Assembly (NCBI GenBank): GCA_008501575.1
Contig: QQUO01000089.1
Coordinates: 1 to 12,363, forward strand
DNA from: Pseudomonadota bacterium
GTDB taxonomy: Bacteria > Pseudomonadota > Gammaproteobacteria > Xanthomonadales > Marinicellaceae
Reading direction: 5' to 3'
DNA: 12,363 nucleotides
The notes below the pieces were generated by a model that was not told the origin of the DNA, made no database searches, and saw only the letters and a program-made list of their open reading frames with translations. Made by a program: the position numbers and the translations under genes. Below, piece after piece: positions 1 through 6,497 of this stretch; position 1 is the stretch's first letter, and each line of letters begins with the position of its first letter.

Positions 1-2
1 TG

Positions 3-128
3 TCCAGTCAGGGCAGTACCGCCTGGTTAGGGATTACAACATTAGCACCTACCACCGATTCGAAACTAACAGGCGAACAACAATTAAGTAAAACCCTGGC
101 CTTTATTCAACGATTACCAGATAACTAA
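3..128 (+). pseudogene. 3' end of a reading frame cut by the window edge; probably the upstream part of the next gene
   Basis: Frame 3 is open from the window edge to a TAA at 126-128 and gives 41 residues ending FIQRLPDN. The other two plus frames are broken by stops here, and the composition resembles the protein that follows, so I read it as coding. The next large reading frame is in the same frame and resumes directly after the TAA with no plausible start codon. The simplest reading is that this is the upstream part of the same gene, with CAA (Gln) changed to TAA. The alternative is the true C-terminus of a separate upstream protein. I do not recognise the sequence. No cysteine, membrane segment or known motif is visible in the 41 residues. 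Confidence 0.45.
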
Positions 129-254
129 AGCAGCCCAGATAAGACCGATAAATTTAACCAAAAACTGCTGGTATTTACGCGTCAATGGGACACTTGGCGG
201 CCTTTATCGGCGCTGTTTCTGCGCCAAGCGTGGCATCAAAACCAGCAACTGTGG

Positions 255-2174
255 GTGGCATGGGCCTATGATTGGATTGAAATTTATCAGCGCATTGAAC
301 TTAGCCAACATTTATTGACCGCAGAAGAACAAAAACTGTTACAAAAACACATTGAAGCCTCTCAAGCATTGTGGTTAGCGAATCAAGCATTTATAGAGGC
401 TCGTGACCAGACCCTGTATCCATTGATTACAACAATATTTGAACAATTACCGGCTAAATTTAAAAACCCCGATCATATCAATGAATCGGTTAACAACCAA
501 ATTTTAGCCCTGGCCACAGGCATCCATGATCCGGTCAATTATTTCACCCAACCTCTCAGAGACCAGATTCAAGAAAACCTGGAAGTTTGCCTGAACTTAA
601 GCACCCAGCAACCACCCAATCCTGAACAACCATTGGCAGACCATCAGTTTGACAGCTGTTTTCAAGATTTCATTAACTGGGCTCAAGTTCATGCTTTTGA
701 CAGCGGCTTGGCAGGCCAACAAACAGTGCTTGATAATTCGGTAAGCTTGGCACGGGTATTGGATTTACCGGCACCGCAAATAATTAATTACTTGCCAACT
801 CAGGCTGTTCAAAACCAGGACTGTCTTAATCAACTGGTCTTAAAACCCAATCCTGTGGAGTGGTTATTGGCGGTTGAATCGATGAATTGGCTGCATGATC
901 GCTGGCCCGGCATAATGGCCGCCAAACAAACACCCGGCGCAGATATTCAATCCATACTCAATACCGGCTTAAGCATCTATCAATACCCCGATTGTCTTCA
1001 GCCCAATACAATCCTTAGCCAACAGTTTAATCAGCTGGAACAAAAATGGTCGACCGTTAAACAAGCCATCAGACTATTTCTTAAAGAGTACCGCGACACC
1101 CATCTGGCCAAAGGCAGTGACATCGATTTATTTCAAAACACCGACCAACTGACTGATGCGGTGCCTGAGGATCTGATTATTTCAGCCTGTGATGTAAAAA
1201 CTGCTTGTGGCGCTTATATAAAACTCAAACCTGATAATAAAATATTACAGTTATTTCCCAATCACCTTAAACTGGCACAACAGTTCCAATTGGGCGATTT
1301 GTCTATTTGTTATGACCAGGTTAACTGGCAGGAAAGAAAATCATTACCGGCACACCTAAACAATAAAAAAATAGCCAATTTCGAAGGCCAACTAAATTTA
1401 ACCTTGGTGGGAAAATTTGCAGATGAAATCGTCTTTGAACAACCCCTGGAAACCGCCGAACGTTATGTTTATCTGTTTGCCGAAAACAATCAATCGGTGT
1501 TGGACATGGCCTGTCCCTTGCCCATTATCGGCCAACAAATCACCACTTCACTGGATCGTGGCACCTTTGGTTTACTACCCAATCGCTTAACTTTTTTAAC
1601 GGCCCAAAAGGTCGACATTAACAACATCATTAAACAACACTGGCAACACTGGCAAAATAGTGTCGACGCCGGCAAAGTTAATTTAGTCAATGCCATGGAG
1701 AATATCAAGCCACTTGTCAATGAAGCTTTTATTAAACACACCAACACCGTACAGCAACAAATTTACCGTAAACTTACCACCAGTAATCCGGCCAGAATCT
1801 ATGACTCAGCGCTATCTAATGCGGTGTTTGAATACCTCACCGAAAGACGTCTGTTACATGCCACCGTGCGGGCATTATTCCCCATAACATTTCATAAAGA
1901 CATGACCATTCGCAGCGCACTCAGCGGCAACCATGCCATACCGGACATCGACTTTTTTAAACAAGCTTATCAGGCACAACTTAATTTAATGGATATGATG
2001 GAACAAGGTGATGTCATAATGAACCAACACAAACCGGCATGGTTGGATCGGCAAGATCGCATCACTGAGGACTTTTTACATCCAACTTTAATGCAGTTTT
2101 ATAAACGTTTTGGACCAACAAAACAATCAAGCGACCAACACACGCCAATAACTCAGCCACCACAAGATCAATAA
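255..2174 (+). CDS. Uncharacterised large protein, probably the downstream part of an interrupted gene
   Basis: I do not recognise this protein of at least 639 residues. The first usable start in the open frame is a GTG at 255, but it has no Shine-Dalgarno sequence. The frame is open and coding-like back to 129 (for example KLLVFTRQWDTWRPLSALF before the GTG), where it meets the TAA at 126-128, so 255 is only a formal start. From the GTG, the first third looks helical and rich in Gln, Leu and Trp. A middle part around residues 310-430 looks beta-rich. The C-terminus ends in a low-complexity Gln/Pro tail. There are exactly eight cysteines, several near one another (such as ACDVKTAC), which could be disulfides in an exported protein, but no signal peptide lies in the window. 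Its 3' end converges on the M48 protease gene 39 bp away. No function is proposed. Confidence 0.6.
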   Translation: MAWAYDWIEIYQRIELSQHLLTAEEQKLLQKHIEASQALWLANQAFIEARDQTLYPLITTIFEQLPAKFKNPDHINESVNNQILALATGIHDPVNYFTQPLRDQIQENLEVCLNLSTQQPPNPEQPLADHQFDSCFQDFINWAQVHAFDSGLAGQQTVLDNSVSLARVLDLPAPQIINYLPTQAVQNQDCLNQLVLKPNPVEWLLAVESMNWLHDRWPGIMAAKQTPGADIQSILNTGLSIYQYPDCLQPNTILSQQFNQLEQKWSTVKQAIRLFLKEYRDTHLAKGSDIDLFQNTDQLTDAVPEDLIISACDVKTACGAYIKLKPDNKILQLFPNHLKLAQQFQLGDLSICYDQVNWQERKSLPAHLNNKKIANFEGQLNLTLVGKFADEIVFEQPLETAERYVYLFAENNQSVLDMACPLPIIGQQITTSLDRGTFGLLPNRLTFLTAQKVDINNIIKQHWQHWQNSVDAGKVNLVNAMENIKPLVNEAFIKHTNTVQQQIYRKLTTSNPARIYDSALSNAVFEYLTERRLLHATVRALFPITFHKDMTIRSALSGNHAIPDIDFFKQAYQAQLNLMDMMEQGDVIMNQHKPAWLDRQDRITEDFLHPTLMQFYKRFGPTKQSSDQHTPITQPPQDQ

Positions 2175-2213
2175 ATCAGGGCCAAGGACGCCGGTGCCTG
2201 CTAATACCGCTAA

Positions 2214-3017
2214 TCACAAACGACAGTTTGGTCGGCGCCCCTGGTTAATGGCTTGTTGTTGTAACTGTTGTGCTTCAGGCAAATACCGACGCAGCGCCTC
2301 AATTCGGTTTTCCGGCTCCGGATGGGTTGATAGGAATTCCGGCGGCCGTTGACCTTTTGAGGCTTTATCCATGTTTTGCCAAAGCTGGATGCTTTCAGCA
2401 GGATCAAATCCGGCACGGGCCATTAGATTTAAGCCATATTGATCAGCCTCTGATTCATGGGTCCGAGAAAAGGGTAATAATACACCCACCTGCGTACCAA
2501 TTCCCAAACCGGCCATTAGTATCTGTTGTTCGGTGGATCCTTCGACATGTTGTCGCGCCATAATATCAGCCACCTGCATACCGGTTTGAGCGGCCACTTG
2601 CAGGGACACACGTTCAGCGCCATGGCGGGCCAAAACATGGGCGATCTCATGACCAATCACGGCTGCTAATTGTGAGGGTGTTTCAGCAATAGTTAATAAA
2701 CCGCTATGAACACCGATTTTACCACCCGGTAAAGCAAAGGCATTGGCGCTGTCATCGTCAAACACCACCACCTCCCAAGACCGATTCGCCCATTGCTCAG
2801 GTAATGCCTCGATAATGTTTTCAGCGACACAAGCCACATATTCTTGTTGCGCAAGGTTGTTACTTATTTTCTTGTCTGATTTAATTTGCTGAAAAGAGCT
2901 GATACCCATTTTCTGCATCTGCTCATCACCCACCAAAATAAGTTGATTACGACCGGTGGGACTGGTGGCGCAAGCCGCCAATATTAAAATAATGGCCAAC
3001 AGTGAAAATCTTTTCAT
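2214..3017 (-). CDS. M48-family zinc metalloprotease lipoprotein (LoiP/YggG-like)
   Basis: Predicted 267-residue envelope protease. The N-terminus MKRFSLLAIILILAAC is a lipoprotein signal with the lipobox Cys at residue 16, so the mature protein is probably anchored in the inner or outer membrane facing the periplasm. The zinc site is HEIAH at 123-127, with the third ligand Glu188 in HESEAD, and the family-typical STHP motif follows at 230-233. Family members degrade misfolded or damaged envelope proteins; the substrate here is unknown. The open frame extends upstream to 3071, but I chose the ATG at 3017 because GAGGAG lies 9 nt before it (3027-3032) and the lipoprotein signal starts there. 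The gene begins 19 bp after the stop of a small membrane-protein gene, implying one transcript. It ends in TGA, tail to tail with the unknown gene at 255-2174. Confidence 0.9.
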   Translation of the reverse strand: MKRFSLLAIILILAACATSPTGRNQLILVGDEQMQKMGISSFQQIKSDKKISNNLAQQEYVACVAENIIEALPEQWANRSWEVVVFDDDSANAFALPGGKIGVHSGLLTIAETPSQLAAVIGHEIAHVLARHGAERVSLQVAAQTGMQVADIMARQHVEGSTEQQILMAGLGIGTQVGVLLPFSRTHESEADQYGLNLMARAGFDPAESIQLWQNMDKASKGQRPPEFLSTHPEPENRIEALRRYLPEAQQLQQQAINQGRRPNCRL

Positions 3018-3036
3018 TTTGGGTTTCTCCTCATTC

Positions 3037-3345
3037 TTACAATAAAGCCAGCATACCAAGAACAATGCCACAAATCAGCAGCACCAGATAAATAATTTTA
3101 GCCAATCTGTAGTGTTTTCTGATGGCCGGGTCTGTGACATGTTTACCCCGATGATGCAGCCAGGTAAGTTCCAGCAAGATAACAAAAACAAACATCATAA
3201 TAAACACAATGCCAAACAGGCCAAGTAATTTCGACCAGGGCTGATTCGGCGCCGCAATAGCAATCAAAGCAGCCAGATTAGCAACAATAATCAAAATCAT
3301 CAAAATTACCCGTAACGGGCTAAAAACCACCGGTGTTTCATTCAT
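3037..3345 (-). CDS. Small three-helix inner-membrane protein, function unknown
   Basis: A 102-residue, strongly hydrophobic protein with three likely membrane helices at about residues 12-32, 40-63 and 81-102. A basic loop (HHRGKH, RKHYR) lies between the second and third. I do not recognise the family. The frame extends upstream to 3420, but I prefer the ATG at 3345. An AAAGG sits 11 nt before it, and the upstream ATGs (around 3366-3369) have no ribosome site and would start next to the expected transcription start. It is first in a two-gene operon with the M48 lipoprotease, separated by 19 bp, which suggests a helper, substrate adaptor or simply co-regulated protein. That link is inferred from position only. 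Confidence 0.7.
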   Translation of the reverse strand: MNETPVVFSPLRVILMILIIVANLAALIAIAAPNQPWSKLLGLFGIVFIMMFVFVILLELTWLHHRGKHVTDPAIRKHYRLAKIIYLVLLICGIVLGMLALL

Positions 3346-3379
3346 GTTACAGTAAACCTTTGCCATCATTAAAATTATT

Positions 3380-3408
3380 ATTGTAAACAGCACTTTGGAA
3401 TGTGTCCA
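3380..3408 (-). promoter_or_regulatory. Sigma-70-type promoter for the small membrane protein-M48 operon
   Basis: On the minus strand a -35 box TGGACA (3403-3408) is followed after exactly 17 nt by a -10 box TACAAT (3380-3385). Each matches the consensus at five of six positions. Transcription would begin near 3373 and give a leader of about 28 nt before the ATG at 3345. This is one of the best promoters in the window, but it is a prediction from sequence only. Confidence 0.65.
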
Positions 3409-3475
3409 GTGATTAAGCAAGGGTGTCCGTCTTATTCAATCCGATTCACCGGTTTACGGAGGGTGACTTCTTTCA

Positions 3476-3504
3476 CTGTCAATTGGCCACAAATGTGCTA
3501 TATT
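3476..3504 (+). promoter_or_regulatory. Probable extended -10 promoter for nfeD
   Basis: An extended -10 element, TG-n-TATATT (3496-3504), has a weak -35 box CTGTCA (3476-3481) 17 nt before its hexamer. Transcription would start near 3511, only about 2 nt before the nfeD ATG at 3513, giving an almost leaderless mRNA. There is no Shine-Dalgarno sequence before that ATG, which fits. The promoter diverges from the one at 3380-3408, with about 70 bp between the two -35 boxes. Confidence 0.45.
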
Positions 3505-3512
3505 ATTTAACC

Positions 3513-4937
3513 ATGAAAAAAGATTTTTTAGCGTTTTCAAAAAAAGCCTTTGCGGTTGTTCTTACCACAATCTGGCTACTGTTGTTCAGCGCCTGGAGCT
3601 GGGCACAGCTAAACCCTGTTAATAGCAGTCAAACAGTTATTTTATTAACCATTGATGGCGCCATTGGACCGGCCACCCGTGATTACATCATCGACGGAAT
3701 AGAACAAGCTGAACAGAACAATGCCGCCCTGGTTTTAATCAAAATGGATACCCCCGGTGGCTTATCTGCGTCCATGCGCGATATGATTAAAAAAATATTA
3801 AACAGCGATGTCCCCATTGCAACCTGGGTTGGTCCATCGGGTTCTCGCGCCGCCAGTGCCGGCACCTACTTGTTATATGCTTCCCACATTGCGGCCATGG
3901 CACCGGCCACTAATTTGGGTGCCGCCACGCCGGTACCCATCGGTGGCCCAAAGCCACCGATGCCGTCAGGTAAAGCCTATGAGAAATTGAAAGAAGCCAC
4001 TGAGGATAAAGACCAAACTGAAAAGCCACAAGCCGATCAGGCTTCAGGGGATAAGGCCCTGGAGGATTCGGTGGCTTATATCCGAGCTTTGGCCGAACAA
4101 AAAGGCCGCAATGCCGACTGGGCCGAACAAGCGGTGCGCCATGCCGCCACCCTAACAGCCGATCAGGCTTTGGCCAATAATGTCATTGACTATTTGGCCG
4201 GCAATGAGCAGGATTTAATTAAGCAAATTAACGGCCAAACCATCAAACTGGCAAACGCCGAAGTGACCCTGGCATTAGACCACAGCCAAGTAGAGGCCAT
4301 TGAACCCAGCTTTAAAAATAAAATATTAGCCACCATTACCAACCCCTCTTTGGCCTATATTTTATTGCTGGTGGGTGTTTATGGCTTAATTTTAGAAGGC
4401 TATAATCCCGGCGCTTTGGTCCCCGGTGTTATTGGCGGTATTTGTTTACTGGTGGCCTTGTATGCGTTTCAAATTTTACCGGTTAATTTTGCCGGATTGG
4501 CGTTAATATTTTTAGGCTTTGCCCTCATTGCTGTGGAGTTTTTTGTGCCGTCCTTTGGTATTTTAGGTATCGGCGGTATTGTTTCTTTAACCTTTGGTTC
4601 GGTGATTTTAATGGACACAGACGTACCGGGATTTGGTATTCCCATGAGTTTAATAATTAGCATAGCACTGACTGCCGGTATTTTATTTGCCGGCATCATG
4701 TATTATTTAGCCGGTTCATTTAAAAAACCGTTGGTATCCGGCAGCGAAAGCCTGATTGGTCAAATCGGTGAAGTGGTCAGCAACCATGACGAGTATGGCC
4801 TACGGGTTCATTTAGACGGTGAGAACTGGCGCGCTAAAGCCCTCACCAAACACCATTATGATGTCGGCGATACGGTCTTAATTGAACGCATCGACGGCCT
4901 CACCCTTTATGTAAAACATGTGGAGAATGCATCATGA
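3513..4937 (+). CDS. nfeD: NfeD long-form membrane-bound serine protease (ClpP-like)
   Basis: Predicted 474-residue protease of the long NfeD type. A signal sequence or N-terminal anchor runs to about residue 31 (ending SAWSWA). A ClpP/crotonase-fold protease domain at about 40-235 has DTPGG (79-83) and the nucleophile Ser115 in SRAASAG. Lys181 is the likely partner of a Ser-Lys dyad. Four or five membrane helices lie at about 278-400, and an OB-fold NfeD domain at about 410-470. An insert rich in Asp, Glu and Lys (about 154-180) precedes the Lys. In archaeal homologues this protease cleaves the C-terminal hydrophobic part of its stomatin partner, which is encoded immediately downstream here. 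The frame is open to 3423, but the ATG at 3513 begins a typical signal sequence and sits just after a likely promoter. The stop overlaps the slipin start as ATGA. Confidence 0.93.
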   Translation: MKKDFLAFSKKAFAVVLTTIWLLLFSAWSWAQLNPVNSSQTVILLTIDGAIGPATRDYIIDGIEQAEQNNAALVLIKMDTPGGLSASMRDMIKKILNSDVPIATWVGPSGSRAASAGTYLLYASHIAAMAPATNLGAATPVPIGGPKPPMPSGKAYEKLKEATEDKDQTEKPQADQASGDKALEDSVAYIRALAEQKGRNADWAEQAVRHAATLTADQALANNVIDYLAGNEQDLIKQINGQTIKLANAEVTLALDHSQVEAIEPSFKNKILATITNPSLAYILLLVGVYGLILEGYNPGALVPGVIGGICLLVALYAFQILPVNFAGLALIFLGFALIAVEFFVPSFGILGIGGIVSLTFGSVILMDTDVPGFGIPMSLIISIALTAGILFAGIMYYLAGSFKKPLVSGSESLIGQIGEVVSNHDEYGLRVHLDGENWRAKALTKHHYDVGDTVLIERIDGLTLYVKHVENAS

Positions 4938-5689
4938 ACGAACTTTATTTTTGGCTGGTCCCGGTGGCCGTTATTTTCTTTTTATTAAGCTCAATGATCA
5001 ATATCCTGCGCGAATACGAACGCGCAGTGATATTTACTTTGGGCCGCTTTGATAAGGTCAAAGGTCCTGGGTTTATTCTGGTCATTCCGTTTATCCAGCA
5101 ACTGGTGCGTGTGGATTTAAGAACTGTGGTATTGGATGTGCCCACACAGGATGTAATTTCATTGGACAACGTTTCAGTAAAAGTTAATGCGGTGATTTAT
5201 TACCGTATTTTAGACCCGGAAAAAGCCATTATTGCCGTGGAAAAAGTGCACGATGCCACCAGCCAATTGGCGCAAACCACACTGCGTTCCGTGTTGGGTA
5301 AACACGAACTGGATGAAATGTTGGCCGAACGCGATTCTTTGAATGCCGACATCCAGGAAATCTTAGACAAACAAACCAACGCCTGGGGCATTAAAGTTGC
5401 CAATGTTGAAATCAAACATGTGGATTTAGACGAATCCATGATTCGCGCCATCGCCCGCCAGGCAGAAGCCGAACGGGAACGACGGGCCAAAGTCATTTTA
5501 GCCGAAGGTGAGCAACAAGCCGCTGCTAAATTGGTGGAAGCCGCTAAAGAGATGACCGAATCAGCCGGTGCCATGCAATTAAGATATCTGCAAACCCTCA
5601 GTGACATTGGCAGCGAGAAAAACTCCACCATCGTCTTTCCAATGCCGATGGAGATCATTGCGCCTATTTTGGAAAAACTCAATAAATAA
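4934..5689 (+). CDS. Slipin/stomatin-like SPFH (band 7) membrane protein
   Basis: A 251-residue membrane scaffold protein. One N-terminal membrane helix lies at about residues 5-24, followed by the SPFH/PHB domain at about 25-185. Typical family features are REYERAVIFTLGRF, GPGFILVIPF and RTVVLDVPTQDVIS. An Ala/Glu-rich coiled coil at about 172-210 is expected to drive oligomerisation. The hydrophobic C-terminal stretch at 232-242 (TIVFPMPMEII) corresponds to the region cut by the NfeD protease in archaeal homologues. The ATG overlaps the nfeD stop by 4 nt (ATGA), and GGAG lies 8 nt upstream inside nfeD, so the two are translationally coupled and almost certainly act together. Members organise membrane microdomains and regulate membrane proteins; the exact client here is unknown. 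Confidence 0.93.
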   Translation: MNELYFWLVPVAVIFFLLSSMINILREYERAVIFTLGRFDKVKGPGFILVIPFIQQLVRVDLRTVVLDVPTQDVISLDNVSVKVNAVIYYRILDPEKAIIAVEKVHDATSQLAQTTLRSVLGKHELDEMLAERDSLNADIQEILDKQTNAWGIKVANVEIKHVDLDESMIRAIARQAEAERERRAKVILAEGEQQAAAKLVEAAKEMTESAGAMQLRYLQTLSDIGSEKNSTIVFPMPMEIIAPILEKLNK

Positions 5690-5698
5690 TTTTATTAT
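5669..5698 (+). promoter_or_regulatory. Possible promoter for the CAP-domain gene
   Basis: TTGGAA (5669-5674) and TATTAT (5693-5698) are spaced by 18 nt and match the sigma-70 consensus at four and five of six positions. Transcription would begin near 5705. That lies downstream of the ATGs at 5701 and 5704, so it supports the CAP gene starting at 5737. The region is A/T-rich, so chance matches are likely. No terminator separates slipin from the CAP gene, which may instead be read from the nfeD operon. Confidence 0.3.
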
Positions 5699-5736
5699 TA
5701 ATGATGCCTTTAGCCGCCAACAATCCCCGGGGACAG

Positions 5737-6399
5737 ATGACCAAATCCCTTCCCTGGGGAGTTTTTAGTTGTTTATTTGCCGTCCTATTGGCGACAAGTG
5801 TTCAGGCGGAAAAGCCCGACGATTGTGGCAACAATAACCAAGCCCAACAACTGGCTTATTTAATTAAACATCATCAAAATCAACAAAGAACACAATTAGA
5901 CTGTCATGCCAAACTGACAGATATTGGTCACTATAAAGCTAAATTGTTAAGTGGTCATGAAGTCATTATGCACAACATTGGCCATTTGACCCCCAATCAA
6001 TTGTTGCGTAAAAAAGGCTATAAGCTCAGTGACGGTTACCCGCACTTAGGCAACCAGGTTGAAGCCATTGCTGCAGGCAACAAAACAGCCTCAGAAACAT
6101 TTAATCAGTTATTAAATAGTGCAAGACATCGTAATTTAATCTTAGGCAGCTCTGATTTTTACCGCGAACAAAACCAAATTGGGGTGGCCTATTTACAACA
6201 AAAAGTCAGCCCTTATGAACATTATTGGGTTATTTATCTGGCAGACACCAAGCACCGCGAAAAACCCAAAACTGAATTCACGGTATCTTATGATTACACA
6301 TTACACCATGAAAAATCTGCAGAGCAGCAGCAAAAACTCAGCATCAGGAAAAGACATGAGCAATCACGTCATAAACATCTGATGCCCGATAACCAATAA
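5737..6399 (+). CDS. Secreted CAP-domain (SCP/YkwD-like) protein
   Basis: A 220-residue exported protein. The signal peptide is about residues 1-24 (SVQA then EKPD). A divergent CAP domain covers about 55-170. Its recognisable blocks are MHNIGHLTP (His79), NQVEAIAAG (Glu109) and NSARHRNLIL (His131), followed by QIGVAY and YWVIYLAD. The His, Glu and His align with three of the four classic CAP cavity residues. Cys30 and Cys56 could form a disulfide. A basic, His- and Gln-rich tail follows the domain (about 171-220). The function of bacterial CAP proteins is mostly unknown, so no substrate is claimed. The ATG at 5737 was preferred to those at 5701/5704 because the signal peptide starts there and GGGGA lies just upstream, although its spacing is short (3 nt). 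The gene follows slipin by 47 bp. Confidence 0.78.
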   Translation: MTKSLPWGVFSCLFAVLLATSVQAEKPDDCGNNNQAQQLAYLIKHHQNQQRTQLDCHAKLTDIGHYKAKLLSGHEVIMHNIGHLTPNQLLRKKGYKLSDGYPHLGNQVEAIAAGNKTASETFNQLLNSARHRNLILGSSDFYREQNQIGVAYLQQKVSPYEHYWVIYLADTKHREKPKTEFTVSYDYTLHHEKSAEQQQKLSIRKRHEQSRHKHLMPDNQ

Positions 6400-6430
6400 T
6401 CTCTCCAAATCATAAGCAATAAACTGTGAA

Positions 6431-6456
6431 TGACATCACTAATTGACATGACTAAT
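6431..6456 (+). repeat. 13-bp tandem direct repeat upstream of the TonB/Sel1 gene
   Basis: TGACATCACTAAT (6431-6443) is followed directly by TGACATGACTAAT (6444-6456), identical at 12 of 13 positions. The second copy overlaps the perfect -35 box TTGACA (6443-6448). It could be a two-site operator spaced a little over one helical turn apart, or a small duplication without function. No regulator can be named. Confidence 0.55.
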
Positions 6457-6471
6457 TTAAATAAAATTTAT
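6443..6471 (+). promoter_or_regulatory. Candidate promoter of the TonB/Sel1 gene
   Basis: A perfect -35 hexamer TTGACA (6443-6448) is followed after 17 nt by a poor -10 ATTTAT (6466-6471). A better -10 match, TAAAAT (6462-6467), is too close at 13 nt. Transcription would start near 6478, about 20 nt before the ATG at 6498. A good -35 with a weak -10, together with the overlapping tandem repeat, is compatible with regulation by an activator or repressor. Confidence 0.35.
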
Positions 6472-6497
6472 CAATCAAGTAATCAATGAGGTCACAA

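Noticed and set aside
126..128. Possible stop-codon recoding or programmed readthrough at the TAA
   Set aside because: Other genes in the window end in TAA normally, and the context (TAA followed by A) is not a known leaky context. A mutation or sequence error is simpler.
2175..2213. Possible terminator between the converging unknown gene and the M48 gene
   Set aside because: The 39-bp gap has no stable hairpin with a T run in either direction.
2270..2563. A 97-codon open frame on the plus strand
   Set aside because: It lies inside the M48 gene on the opposite strand, spans conserved protease codons and has no recognisable features.
5200..5682. A 160-codon open frame on the minus strand opposite the slipin gene
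   Set aside because: It is antisense to a clear SPFH protein, rich in Ser/Ala/Cys as expected of a shadow frame, and has no ribosome site or promoter.
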